Made by a program: the position numbers and the translations under genes. From MAG-121220-bin8 sp002700465 (lineage in GTDB: Bacteria; Bacteroidota; Bacteroidia; Flavobacteriales; Flavobacteriaceae): a stretch of 64,000 nt of DNA. This document shows positions 1 through 9,480 of the stretch, one piece after another. The DNA lies in contig CALSTO010000003.1 in the NCBI GenBank assembly GCA_943789295.1, positions 1 to 64,000 of the forward strand, read 5' to 3'. The notes under the pieces are model-generated. The model did not search any database and was not told the origin of the DNA. It saw only the letters and a program-made list of their open reading frames with translations. Numbering within the stretch: the first letter of the stretch is position 1; each line of letters opens with the position of its first letter.

Positions 1-516
1 ATGTTAACAGCTAATCATAAAAGCATGATTGATGTAATGCTTATGCTTCAAATAAGTAAAAATCCAATTGTCTTTGTAGGTAAAAAAGAATTAGTTGAGC
101 TTCCTGTATTTGGCTTTTTCTATAGAAGAGTTTGCATACTTGTAGATAGAGAAAATCCTGAAAGCAGAAAAGCTGTTTATGGACATGCCCAAAGAAGATT
201 AGATCAAGGCTTAAGTCTTTGTATTTTTGCTGAAGGCTTAGTAACCTCCCCCGAAATAAAGTTAGCTCCTTTTAAAAATGGGGTTTTTAGATTTTCAATA
301 CATTGTCAAATTCCAATAGTGCCTATGTCATTTTATGATTGTGAAAGAAGATATCCTTATCATTTTTCTTATAACCATTTTGTTGGTGGTCCAGGAATTT
401 TAAGAGCAAAAGTTCATAACCATATAGAAACCAAAGGCCTAAAACCAAAGGATATGGAAAACTTAAAGCAAGAAGTATACGATTTTATGCTAAAAGATTT
501 AGAACCTAAGCTTTAG
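1..516 (+). CDS. plsC: 1-acyl-sn-glycerol-3-phosphate acyltransferase (5' end outside window)
   Basis: Acylates lysophosphatidic acid in phospholipid synthesis at the inner membrane. The HX4D catalytic motif (NHKSMID) lies at residues 5-11, and FAEGLVTSP near residue 77 stands where the family has its EGT/EGxxS motif. In this family the HX4D motif normally follows about 60-80 residues including a membrane segment, so the gene almost certainly begins upstream and the ATG at base 1 is internal. The 3' end overlaps the end of convergent recA by 11 bases. Confidence 0.85.
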   Translation: MLTANHKSMIDVMLMLQISKNPIVFVGKKELVELPVFGFFYRRVCILVDRENPESRKAVYGHAQRRLDQGLSLCIFAEGLVTSPEIKLAPFKNGVFRFSIHCQIPIVPMSFYDCERRYPYHFSYNHFVGGPGILRAKVHNHIETKGLKPKDMENLKQEVYDFMLKDLEPKL

Positions 517-1504
517 TTGCTTCAACAATTTTAGCCTCAATTTCATCAGAAAGTTCTGGGTTGTCTTTTAAAATTGATTTAACAGAATCTCTTCCTTGTC
601 CTAATTTCGTGTCTCCATAACTAAACCAAGATCCACTCTTATCAATTATATCGTGTTCAACTCCTAGATCAATTATTTCTCCCATTTTTGAGATTCCCTT
701 CCCATACATTATGTCAAACTCACTGACTTTAAAAGGAGGAGCAACTTTGTTTTTTACAACTTTTACTCTTGTTTTATTTCCTAATACATTACCGTTTGTA
801 TCCTTAATTTGTGTTGATCTTCTAATATCTAGCCTAACTGATGCATAAAATTTTAGGGCATTACCCCCAGTAGTTGTTTCAGGGTTACCAAACATAACTC
901 CAATTTTTTCACGAAGCTGGTTAATAAACATTACTGTACAATTTGTTTTGCTAATATTTGATGTTAATTTTCTCAAAGCTTGAGACATTAATCTTGCGTG
1001 TAGACCCATTTTTGAATCTCCCATTTCACCTTCAATTTCACTTCTTGGTGTTAGAGCGGCAACCGAATCAATTACAATAATATCAACTGCTCCAGATCTA
1101 ATTAAATTATCTGCAATCTCCAAGGCTTGCTCACCATTGTCTGGTTGAGAAATTATTAACTCATCTATATTAATTCCTAAATTTTGAGCATAAAATCTAT
1201 CAAAAGCATGTTCTGCATCAATAAATGCAGCGATACCACCCGCTTTTTGACATTCAGCAATTGCGTGTAGAGTCAAAGTTGTTTTACCTGATGATTCTGG
1301 ACCATATATCTCTATAACTCTACCTTTTGGATACCCCCCAACACCTAAAGCACCGTCCAATGTTAAAGATCCACTAGAAATTGAATCAATTTTTACAATT
1401 TCTACATCTCCCATTTTCATTACAGTTCCTTTACCGTAAGTTTTATCTAATTTATCTAATGTCAGTTGTAATGCTTTTAGTTTTGAATCTTTTTCTTTGC
1501 TCAT
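506..1504 (-). CDS. recA: Recombinase RecA
   Basis: DNA strand-exchange protein for homologous recombination and SOS induction. Walker A GPESSGKT is at residues 68-75, Walker B VDIIVIDS near 140-147, and the DNA-binding L2 loop with NQLREKIGVMFGNPETTTGG follows. Length 332 aa is normal for Bacteroidota, with the short acidic C-terminus usual there. Start ATG at 1504; the gene is transcribed alone, with 120 bases separating it from the preferred start of the divergent trhO. Confidence 0.98.
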   Translation of the reverse strand: MSKEKDSKLKALQLTLDKLDKTYGKGTVMKMGDVEIVKIDSISSGSLTLDGALGVGGYPKGRVIEIYGPESSGKTTLTLHAIAECQKAGGIAAFIDAEHAFDRFYAQNLGINIDELIISQPDNGEQALEIADNLIRSGAVDIIVIDSVAALTPRSEIEGEMGDSKMGLHARLMSQALRKLTSNISKTNCTVMFINQLREKIGVMFGNPETTTGGNALKFYASVRLDIRRSTQIKDTNGNVLGNKTRVKVVKNKVAPPFKVSEFDIMYGKGISKMGEIIDLGVEHDIIDKSGSWFSYGDTKLGQGRDSVKSILKDNPELSDEIEAKIVEATKA

Positions 1505-1624
1505 AAAATTGTGGAATTAAATTACATGTCTAAAGTACAATATATTTAATTTAAGTCATAGCGTATTTAAGTCGATTTTTTGTTAATTTTTAATAGCTTA
1601 TTTTCGCATTTAGTTAAGAAAATA

Positions 1625-2665
1625 ATGCAATTATATAATAAGCTTAGTGCCAAAGAAAGGGCAAGTCTAATCAAGAAGGCAGGCAAAAGGCGTATTACAT
1701 TATCCTTCTATAAATACTATCAAATTAAAAACACTTCTATTTTTAGAGACCACCTTTATATGATGTGGGAAAAGCTAGATGTACTTGGAAGAATTTATAT
1801 AGCAAATGAGGGAATTAATGCTCAGCTTTCTGTGCCTTCACAAAACTTTCAAGCATTTAAAAGCAAACTGGATTCAATTAAATTTTTAAAGGATATTAGA
1901 TTAAATGTGGCTGTTGAGCAGGATGATTTTTCATTTTTAAAACTTAAAGTAAAAGTTAGACAAAACATTGTGGCAGACGGTCTTCCTGAAAACAGTTTTG
2001 ATTTATCAAACAATGGTAAGCATGTTAATGCTTCTGAGTTCAATAATTTGGTTGAAGATCCTAATACGCTACTTGTGGATATGAGGAATCATTATGAAAG
2101 TGAAATAGGTCATTTTCAAGGAGCTATTTTACCTGATGTTGACAGTTTCAGAGAATCCTTGCCTATTATTGAGCGAAAATTTGAAAAACATAAAAAGACA
2201 AAAAATATAGTGATGTACTGTACTGGCGGAATTCGATGTGAAAAGGCTAGTGCTTTTTTAAAACATAAGGGTTACGAAAAAGTATATCAGCTTGATGGCG
2301 GAATAATTGAATATGCTAGACAGGTTGATCAAGAAAAACTAAAAAATAAATTTATAGGTAAAAATTTTGTTTTTGATCATAGAAGAAGTGAATCAGTATC
2401 AAACGAAATAATTGCAAATTGTCATCAATGTGGAGTAAAGTGTGACTCGCATATTAACTGTGAAAATGAGGCTTGCCATTTACTGTTTATTCAGTGTGAA
2501 AGTTGTGCTAAAGAATTTAAAAATTGTTGTTCTAAAGAATGTTACGAAGTCAATTCTCTTTCATTGGAAGATCAAAAAATATTGAGAAAAGGAAAAAAGA
2601 ATAGTAATAAAATTTTTAAAAAAGGAAGATCTGATGCTTTAAAGTTTAAAAAAACATCATCTTAA
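1625..2665 (+). CDS. trhO: tRNA uridine(34) hydroxylase TrhO (rhodanese family, YceA)
   Basis: Forms 5-hydroxyuridine at the wobble position of some tRNAs. The N-terminal YceA domain is followed by a rhodanese domain whose active-site loop YCTGGIRC has its cysteine near residue 199. The C-terminal region is cysteine-rich (CHQCGVKC, NCENEAC, CESC, CCSKEC) and probably binds zinc. An upstream in-frame TTG at 1580 would add 15 residues. I chose ATG 1625 (MQLYNKLS) because it gives the usual 346 aa and the TTG extension has no family counterpart that I recall. Confidence 0.9.
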   Translation: MQLYNKLSAKERASLIKKAGKRRITLSFYKYYQIKNTSIFRDHLYMMWEKLDVLGRIYIANEGINAQLSVPSQNFQAFKSKLDSIKFLKDIRLNVAVEQDDFSFLKLKVKVRQNIVADGLPENSFDLSNNGKHVNASEFNNLVEDPNTLLVDMRNHYESEIGHFQGAILPDVDSFRESLPIIERKFEKHKKTKNIVMYCTGGIRCEKASAFLKHKGYEKVYQLDGGIIEYARQVDQEKLKNKFIGKNFVFDHRRSESVSNEIIANCHQCGVKCDSHINCENEACHLLFIQCESCAKEFKNCCSKECYEVNSLSLEDQKILRKGKKNSNKIFKKGRSDALKFKKTSS

Positions 2666-2726
2666 TTGTTTTAAATCACGTCTATTAATTCGTTAACTTT
2701 AGATTTTTATAAATTTAATTACAATA

Positions 2727-3851
2727 ATGAGTTGTACAAGTTGTTCTTCTTCAAATGGTACTCCTAAGGGATGTAAAAATAACGGCACATGTGGAACTGA
2801 CAGTTGTAACAAGTTAACTGTTTTCGATTGGTTAGAAAACATGGAGCCTTTAGCTGATCAAAAGCTGAACAACATTTTCGAAATTAGATTTAAAAACGGT
2901 AGAAAAAACTACTTTAAAAACTCTAAAGATTTAACTGTTTCAATAGGTGATTTAGTTGTAGTGGGGGCTGAAAGAGGTTATGACGTAGGGTTTGTTACTT
3001 TGAAAGGAGGGCTTATCCCAATTCAATTGAAAAGAAAAAAAATTAATCCAGAGACAACAGAATTTTACAATATTCAAAGAATTGCATCACAAAGCGATAT
3101 TGACAAGTGGACCAGAGCAAGAGAAAGAGAAGAGGCTATTAAAAAAAAGGCGAGGGAACTGGCCATTTCTTTGAGTTTAAAAATGAAAATTTCAGATGTT
3201 GAATTTCAAGGAGACGCATCAAAAGCTACATTTTATTATACCGCAGCAGGAAGAGTCGACTTTAGGCAACTTATTAGAAATATGGCAAGAGAGTTTAGTA
3301 CTCGAATTGAAATGAAGCAAATTGGTTTAAGAGAGGAGGCTGCAAGACTTGGCGGTGTTGGCTCATGTGGCAGAGAGCTTTGTTGCTCGACTTGGCTTAC
3401 TGATTTTAGATCAGTTTCAACATCAGCGGCTAGATACCAACAGCTTTCACTTAATCCTCAAAAACTAGCTGGACAATGTGGAAAATTAAAGTGTTGTTTG
3501 AACTATGAATTGGACTTTTATCAAGAAGCCCTGAAAGATTTTCCTAAATCCAATACAAAATTATTAACTGAAAAAGGTATTGCTTACTGCCAAAAGATTG
3601 ACATTTTTAAAAAAATCCTTTGGTTTGTTTACAAAAATGATAGCGTTAACTGGCATCAGATAAGTGAAGAAAACGTAAAAAAGATCATTAAGATAAATGA
3701 AACAGGTAAAAAAATTGAAAGTCTAGAGGATTATACTATTTCCGAGGTATCATCTGACATAAGTTTTGAAAATGTAGTAGGACAGGATAGCCTCACAAGG
3801 TTTGATAAAAGAAAGAAAAAGAAAAAAAGGAAGTTTTCTAAAAGAGTCTAA
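2727..3851 (+). CDS. ricT: PSP1-domain protein RicT (YaaT family)
   Basis: Member of the PSP1 family; in Bacillus RicT forms an Fe-S-containing complex with RicA/RicF that affects RNA maturation and development. The 374 aa protein has a cysteine-rich N-terminus (MSCTSCSSSNGTP), the PSP1 core and the two conserved cysteine blocks GSCGRELCCS and AGQCGKLKCCLNYELD (about residues 211-260). The tail is very lysine-rich. It lies 8 bases before gldH, an arrangement commonly seen in flavobacteria; the role in this organism is not established. Confidence 0.9.
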   Translation: MSCTSCSSSNGTPKGCKNNGTCGTDSCNKLTVFDWLENMEPLADQKLNNIFEIRFKNGRKNYFKNSKDLTVSIGDLVVVGAERGYDVGFVTLKGGLIPIQLKRKKINPETTEFYNIQRIASQSDIDKWTRAREREEAIKKKARELAISLSLKMKISDVEFQGDASKATFYYTAAGRVDFRQLIRNMAREFSTRIEMKQIGLREEAARLGGVGSCGRELCCSTWLTDFRSVSTSAARYQQLSLNPQKLAGQCGKLKCCLNYELDFYQEALKDFPKSNTKLLTEKGIAYCQKIDIFKKILWFVYKNDSVNWHQISEENVKKIIKINETGKKIESLEDYTISEVSSDISFENVVGQDSLTRFDKRKKKKKRKFSKRV

Positions 3852-3859
3852 TTTTAAAT

Positions 3860-4327
3860 ATGTTAAATAGATTTCTTATTGTTTTTTTTGCAACTGTACT
3901 TAGTTCATGCGAAACAAGTAAGTTTTTAGAGTTTCACGACTTTAAATCTGGGTGGGGAAGTTCAGAAATAGTTGAGTTTAATTTTGAAGGTGAGAAACAA
4001 AAAAGTTTAAAAAACATTGACTTTGTTTTAAGACATAATAACGATTACTCTTTTGCAAATATCTTTTTAATTTCCGAACTACATAGTTCAAATAATAAAA
4101 CTCAAATTGACACTTTAGAATTCAAATTAGCTAATCCCAGCGGAAAATGGCTAGGTGACAAAAAAATTAGCGTTGTTGAACACAGACTTCCATTCAAAAC
4201 TGATTTTGTATTGAACGAAGGAGAAACTTTCAAACTGAAAGTCAGAACTTCAATGAGATTAAATAATGAAGTCAATGAAATTGAAAATTTAGATGGAGTT
4301 CTTAACTTTGGGCTATTAATTGAATAA
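3860..4327 (+). CDS. gldH: Gliding motility lipoprotein GldH
   Basis: Outer-envelope lipoprotein needed for gliding in Flavobacterium. The 155 aa protein has a short signal peptide ending at a lipobox with Cys17 (ATVLSSC), then a beta-rich domain. Identification rests on the N-terminal pattern (FLEFHDFKSGW-like segment), the length, and the position between ricT and a class A PBP, which is the typical flavobacterial neighbourhood. Its presence suggests gliding/type IX secretion capacity, although no other gld genes are in the window. Confidence 0.8.
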   Translation: MLNRFLIVFFATVLSSCETSKFLEFHDFKSGWGSSEIVEFNFEGEKQKSLKNIDFVLRHNNDYSFANIFLISELHSSNNKTQIDTLEFKLANPSGKWLGDKKISVVEHRLPFKTDFVLNEGETFKLKVRTSMRLNNEVNEIENLDGVLNFGLLIE

Positions 4328-4333
4328 TCTATA

Positions 4334-6652
4334 ATGGTGAAAAAGAAGAAAATTATGCCAAAAAAATTTCGAATATACTTCTATGGTTTTTGGTTTTTGT
4401 TTTTTTCTGGAATTTTTATTTTTTCTGGAATTTTTTATGCTGCATCATTAGGGTATTTAGGTGAGATGCCTGATTTTAAACAGCTTGAAAACCCTAACAC
4501 TAATCTGGCTACCCAAATTGTTTCGTCAGACAATAAAGTTTTAGGTAAATTTCATTTTGGTGAAAATAGAATACCTGTTGAGTTTGATGACTTACCTGTA
4601 AACTTGGTAGACGCACTTATTTCAACAGAAGATGAAAGGTTCTATGGTCACTCAGGAATCGATTTTAGAGGAACTCTGAGGGCAATTGTTTTCTTAGGAA
4701 AAAGAGGAGGAGCAAGCACTATCTCACAACAACTTGCCAGACAACTCTTTGTTGGTGTTAGGGCTAAAAATATTTTTCAAGCACTAGCTCAAAAGTTTAA
4801 AGAATATGTAATAGCCGTTAGGCTTGAAAGACAGTATACAAAGCACGAAATTATAGCTATGTATCTAAATATTTATGATTTTGGATATAATGGAGATGGA
4901 ATAAAATCTGCTTCAAACATATTCTTTGATAAAGAACTCGATAGTTTAAAAATTGAAGAGTCAGCTGTACTTGTTGGAATGCTCAAAAATTCTTCTTATT
5001 ACAATCCTTTAAGACGTCCCAAACTAGTAAAAAATAGAAGAAATGTTGTTTTAAATCAAATGAAAAGGAATGGTCACCTAGATCAAAACACTGTTGATTC
5101 TTTAAAGCAAATTCCTTTATTAATAAATTACACTCCTCAATCGCACAGAGAAGGGCTTGCTACTTATTTTAGAGCCTATTTACAAGGTTTTATGAAAGAT
5201 TGGACTGATGAAAATTTAAAACCAGACGGAACCAAGTACAATATCTACTTAGATGGACTAAAAATTTACACAACTGTAAATTATGAAATGCAACAATACG
5301 CTGAAGAGTCGGTTAAGTTGCACATGACAAATCTACAAGAAGAGTTTTTTAAGCAAAACACCCCTGAGTTAAACCCTACTGCTCCTTTTTTAGATCTAGA
5401 GTCTGAAGATTCAATAAATATTTTTAAAAATGCAATGAAACGATCTGAAAGGTGGCGCAAAATGAAAGGAACTGGAAAATCTGAAGAAGAAATGTTTGAA
5501 GTTTTTCAAAAAGAAGTTCCGATGAGAATATTTGCCTGGAAAGGAGATTTTGACACGATAATGAAACCTATTGATTCAATAAGGTATTATAAACATTTTA
5601 TGCAAGCAGGAATGATGTCTATGGAACCTCAAACAGGACATGTGAAAGCTTGGGTAGGCGGCATTAACTATAAGCACTTTCAGTACGATCACGTTAAACA
5701 AGGTAAAAGACAAATTGGATCTACCTTTAAGCCTTTTTTATATGCAACTGCGATAGATCAATTAAAATTGTCACCATGCGATTCTTTACCCGATGCTATA
5801 TACTGTATTGAGCCTAATAAGTATGGTAACCCTGACCCTTGGTGTCCAACAAACTCAAGTGATAAATATGGAGGGTTTAGAACATTAAAGAATGCTCTTG
5901 CAAACTCAAAAAACACAATTAGCGCACAACTAATGGACAAAGTAGGCCCTAAGCCTGTTGCCGATCTAGCCAGAAATCTAGGTATTGAGTCTTATATCCC
6001 TGATGTTCCTGCAATTGCTCTTGGAACGCCAGATTTAAGTGTTTTTGAAATGGTTGGAGCCTATGGAGCGTTTGCAAATCAAGGTATTTATGTAAAACCA
6101 ACAATGATCACTAGAATTGAAGATAAAAATGGTACTTTATTGTATCAATCTGTCCCTGAAACTAAAGATGTTATAAGTGCTGAGTCTGCTTACGTTACAG
6201 TTAATTTACTTGAAGGTGTAACTAAATTTGGGTCAGGTGCTAGATTAAGACATAATATTCCAGAAGAAGATAGAAACCCTGTTTACAGAGACGTTGTAAC
6301 TGGATATCCCTATAGTTTTGACAATGCAATTGCTGGAAAAACAGGAACAACTCAAAATCAAAGTGACGGCTGGTTTATGGGCATGGTTCCTAATTTGGTA
6401 ACAGGTGTTTGGGTTGGGGCCGAAGATAGAGCAACACATTTTGAAACTATTGCCTATGGACAAGGTGCCACAATGGCTCTTCCTATATGGGGAATGTTCA
6501 TGAAAAAGTGTTATGAAAACGAAGAGTTAGGCATTTCTAAAGAAGATTTTTTAGCTCCCGAAGAACTTTCTATTCCTATTGATTGTGAAGTTATAAAACC
6601 AGTTGAAGAAGACAACTCTGAAGCAGAAGATCTTAAAGGATTGGGGTTATAA
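4334..6652 (+). CDS. mrcA: Penicillin-binding protein 1A (bifunctional glycosyltransferase/transpeptidase)
   Basis: Polymerises and cross-links peptidoglycan. One N-terminal membrane segment (about residues 12-36) is followed by the GT51 domain with the catalytic EDERFYGHSGIDFRG motif. The transpeptidase domain has all three motifs: SxxK in GSTFKPF, SxN in NSKNT, and KTG in AGKTGTTQNQSDGW. It is 772 aa, normal for the family. It starts 6 bases after gldH, so the two are probably co-transcribed. Confidence 0.95.
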   Translation: MVKKKKIMPKKFRIYFYGFWFLFFSGIFIFSGIFYAASLGYLGEMPDFKQLENPNTNLATQIVSSDNKVLGKFHFGENRIPVEFDDLPVNLVDALISTEDERFYGHSGIDFRGTLRAIVFLGKRGGASTISQQLARQLFVGVRAKNIFQALAQKFKEYVIAVRLERQYTKHEIIAMYLNIYDFGYNGDGIKSASNIFFDKELDSLKIEESAVLVGMLKNSSYYNPLRRPKLVKNRRNVVLNQMKRNGHLDQNTVDSLKQIPLLINYTPQSHREGLATYFRAYLQGFMKDWTDENLKPDGTKYNIYLDGLKIYTTVNYEMQQYAEESVKLHMTNLQEEFFKQNTPELNPTAPFLDLESEDSINIFKNAMKRSERWRKMKGTGKSEEEMFEVFQKEVPMRIFAWKGDFDTIMKPIDSIRYYKHFMQAGMMSMEPQTGHVKAWVGGINYKHFQYDHVKQGKRQIGSTFKPFLYATAIDQLKLSPCDSLPDAIYCIEPNKYGNPDPWCPTNSSDKYGGFRTLKNALANSKNTISAQLMDKVGPKPVADLARNLGIESYIPDVPAIALGTPDLSVFEMVGAYGAFANQGIYVKPTMITRIEDKNGTLLYQSVPETKDVISAESAYVTVNLLEGVTKFGSGARLRHNIPEEDRNPVYRDVVTGYPYSFDNAIAGKTGTTQNQSDGWFMGMVPNLVTGVWVGAEDRATHFETIAYGQGATMALPIWGMFMKKCYENEELGISKEDFLAPEELSIPIDCEVIKPVEEDNSEAEDLKGLGL

Positions 6653-6672
6653 ATAATTTGTACCTTGATTTA

Positions 6673-7755
6673 ATGAATTCAAGGTTAATTTCATTAGATT
6701 TTTTTAGAGGACTTACAATTGCTGCAATGATTGTTGTAAACGATCCCGGTAGTTGGTCTTACGTTTATCCCCCTTTAAGACATGCTGACTGGCATGGTGT
6801 AACTCCAACTGATCTTGTTTTTCCCTTCTTTTTATTTATTGTTGGTGTTTCAATTGTTTTAGCTCTTTCTAAAAGGAAAAAAACAGACTCGTCTATTTAT
6901 TTTAAAATCATAAAAAGAACATAATTATTTTTTCAATTGGGCTTTTTTTAGCGTTATTTCCAAATTTTGATTTCGAAAACCTAAGAATAGCTGGAGTTCT
7001 TCAAAGGATTGCTCTTGTTTATCTTTTCTGTTCTGTAATTTATCTTAACTCCTCTTTTCTAGTTCAAATTTGGATTGGGATTATTTTACTTCTTCTATAT
7101 TGGGTTTTTATGACAAAGATTCCTTTTGATAATGTATTAGCTGGAACACTCGAGCCAGGAACTAATTTTGCTGCCTGGGTGGATCAGTTTATCACACCTG
7201 GAAGGATGTATCAAAAAACTTGGGATCCAGAAGGTTTCTTTAGTACAATTCCTGCGATCGCAACTGGCTTATCTGGAATGTTTTGTGGACATGTTCTTTT
7301 AAACAAATCAAAGGATTTGAAAGATAAAATCATTTTAATTTTTGTAGTTGGATTTAGTGCAATGTGTCTTAGGAATGCTTTGGGATTATAGTTTCCCTAT
7401 GAACAAGCACATTTGGACAAGTTCATACGTTTTATTTTCTTCTGGGCTTGCAATGCTCTTTCTTGCGACTTGCATTTGGGTAATAGATTTAAAAAAGAAA
7501 ACTAAACCCTTTCATTTTGGAATTGTTTTTGGATCGAATGCAATCTTTGCATATGTCTTACACTCAATGCTTTGGAGGCTTTTTCAAATTCCAATTTTTA
7601 ATGAAAAAGGTATTCAACAAAACTGGATGGATTTTGGAATTTCAACAGATTTAGATCCTCAGCTAATCTCTTTAATGTGGGCTCTATTTTACACCTTTTT
7701 TATTTACTTGATTGTAAAAGAGATGTATAAACGAAAGATCTTTATTAAAATCTAA
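6673..7755 (+). pseudogene. Heparan-alpha-glucosaminide N-acetyltransferase-like membrane protein (DUF5009), two compensating frameshifts
   Basis: Multi-spanning acyltransferase family protein that should be about 360 aa. The N-terminal family signature is present (LDFFRGLTIAAMIVVNDPGS, then RHADWHG, TPTDLVFPFFLF). The frame is lost near 6912-6920, next to a run of five A; reading resumes in the next frame with IIIFSIGLFLALFP through FLNN-like helices to NALGL. It shifts back near 7375-7384 (GCTTTGGGA) and continues LWDYSFPMNKHIWTSSYVLF to the stop. The preferred start is ATG 6673 (MNSRLISLDFF); an in-frame TTG lies at 6658. Because the two shifts compensate and the rest is intact, sequencing error is as likely as decay. 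Confidence 0.75.
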
Positions 7756-7768
7756 ATTAATATAGTTT

Positions 7769-8227
7769 TTAAGAAATATAAGGTAGTGAGGAATGATGAA
7801 GGTTAATTTTCAAATGATTTTTTTCGTCTAAAAAGTATCCAAAAGTATACTCCACTTTTACAACGTTTCCACTTGTTTCAGTAAAAAAATAATTTCCCAT
7901 TGCAATTGCAGTTTTTCATTTAAAACAACTGAAGCGTTTTCAAATCTAACATTTGTCCAAGGTTGTAGTGCAAATCCTTTATCCTCTGAAAAATCACTGT
8001 TTTCTCCAATAAAATATGATTTTGCACCTTCAAAAGTTAAACGAAATTGATTGTCTTTTGCTTTGGTAGGTTTGAAAAGAACAGTCCCGTTATTATATCC
8101 ATACAGCCTGTTAATTAAACTTTCTGCTTCTTTTTCGCAAGCTTCTTTGTCTATTTTAAACTCCTAGTTTAACTAAACTATCTCCCCATTCTTTTTGAAT
8201 GTTTTCAATATCTCTTTAAGTTATCAT
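7769..8227 (-). pseudogene. Decayed NTF2/SnoaL-like protein gene
   Basis: This otherwise empty stretch reads on the minus strand as a broken gene. The start ATG at 8227 is followed by MIT, then TAA as codon 4 where CAA would restore the frame. It continues with RDIENIQKEWGDSLVKLG, a frameshift near 8163, EACEKEAESLINRLYGYNN... to FALQPWTNVRFENASVV, and a second frameshift at an A run near 7905. It ends AMGNYFFTETSGNVVKVEYT... KINLHHSSLPYIS. The motifs ALQPWTNVRFEN, AMGNYFF and LHHSS recall small proteins often mislabelled phosphoribosyl-AMP cyclohydrolase. The substitution that creates the early stop argues for true decay. Confidence 0.6.
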
Positions 8228-8307
8228 TTTATAAAATTTAATATGAATCAAATTTAATTATTTGCTTTTTAATTAATATCATAGTTTTACAATTTAAATT
8301 TAATTAG

Positions 8308-8958
8308 ATGAATAGAAACTACATTGAAGTAACCAAAAGAGCAAAGTATTACCAAATTGGAAAGGCTAGCTCATCTATTAAAAAAGTTTGGATGGTGTTT
8401 CATGGTTATGCTATGTTAAGCGAGTTTTTTATTAAAAAATTTAATGTCCTTGACGATGGCGAAACATTAATTATTGCGCCTGAAGCTTTAAACAGGTTTT
8501 ACATTACAGAAAACTTTAGTCGAGTTGGAGCGAGTTGGATGACAAAAGAAGATAGAGAAAATGACATAATTGAAAACAACAGATATATTGAAACTCTATA
8601 CCAAAACATAGTTAATCAAATTGGTCATTCTAATTTCCAATTGAATGTTTTAGGATTTTCTCAAGGCAGTCCAACAGCATGTAGATGGGTTTTTTCCTCA
8701 AACTTAAAAGTAAAAAACTTACTTATTTGGGCTGGAGATATTCCTAAAGATACTTTGATTGAGCAAAATAAATCACATTGGGACTCTTTCAATACTTATT
8801 TAGTAATGGGAGAAAAAGATCAATTAATAACTAAAGAGCTAAGTCTTAGGTTTCAGAAAGTAATTTCTGATTTTAAATTAGATTATAAGCTTGTTAAATA
8901 CGATGGTGACCATAGAATATTTCCTGACGTATTAAAAAATATTTCAGATAATTTTTAA
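8308..8958 (+). CDS. Alpha/beta hydrolase, phospholipase/carboxylesterase type
   Basis: Cytoplasmic serine hydrolase of 216 aa. The nucleophile elbow GFSQG (LNVLGFSQGSPTA) is near residues 114-118, the oxyanion region is VFHGYAM, and the catalytic acid and histidine fit GEKDQLI and DGDHRIF near the C-terminus. No signal peptide. It is followed after one base by the DinB-like gene, so the pair is probably one transcript. The substrate cannot be inferred. Confidence 0.8.
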   Translation: MNRNYIEVTKRAKYYQIGKASSSIKKVWMVFHGYAMLSEFFIKKFNVLDDGETLIIAPEALNRFYITENFSRVGASWMTKEDRENDIIENNRYIETLYQNIVNQIGHSNFQLNVLGFSQGSPTACRWVFSSNLKVKNLLIWAGDIPKDTLIEQNKSHWDSFNTYLVMGEKDQLITKELSLRFQKVISDFKLDYKLVKYDGDHRIFPDVLKNISDNF

Positions 8959-8959
8959 A

Positions 8960-9478
8960 ATGACATACAACAAAAGGCTTACAAATTTAAATTCTAAAAC
9001 TTTTAAAATATTTAAAAAACTCGAGAATTTGCCTGAAAGAGCTTTATACTTTTCAGACGAAAAGTGGTCTGTTTTAGAAATACTTTATCATGTTTGGCTT
9101 GCTGAAATTTCATCTGAAAAGTACATTAGAACAAAAATTCAATATCCTGAAACTATTATAAACACTCCTTTGTTGTCATACGCAAAGGCTTTTCTAACTA
9201 AATATTTTCTATTGTTAGGGCTTACAATAAAAGCTCCAGAAATAACAGCAAAATTTCCTGAAAAAATTTCCTTAAAAGAGCTTCAAAATAATTGGTTAAA
9301 ATCAAGATCTTCTTTCTCCAAGCTTATTGATGAATTAGAACAAAAAAAACTTGCAGATAAAGCTATTTTTAGACACGCCTTAATGGGCAGAATCAACTTG
9401 TCATTAACCTTGTATTTTTTTGAATTACACTTCAATCACCACTTAAAGCAAATCAACAAAAGAATTAGTGCGTACTAA
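8960..9478 (+). CDS. DinB-like family protein
   Basis: 172 aa protein with the four-helix DinB/YfiT-like pattern. A metal-binding histidine candidate lies in ILYHVWLAE (about residues 46-54), with paired histidines in LHFNHHLKQI near the C-terminus. Many family members are thiol-dependent metalloenzymes of unknown substrate. The start ATG lies one base after the hydrolase stop, suggesting coupling. Confidence 0.65.
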   Translation: MTYNKRLTNLNSKTFKIFKKLENLPERALYFSDEKWSVLEILYHVWLAEISSEKYIRTKIQYPETIINTPLLSYAKAFLTKYFLLLGLTIKAPEITAKFPEKISLKELQNNWLKSRSSFSKLIDELEQKKLADKAIFRHALMGRINLSLTLYFFELHFNHHLKQINKRISAY

Positions 9479-9480
9479 GA

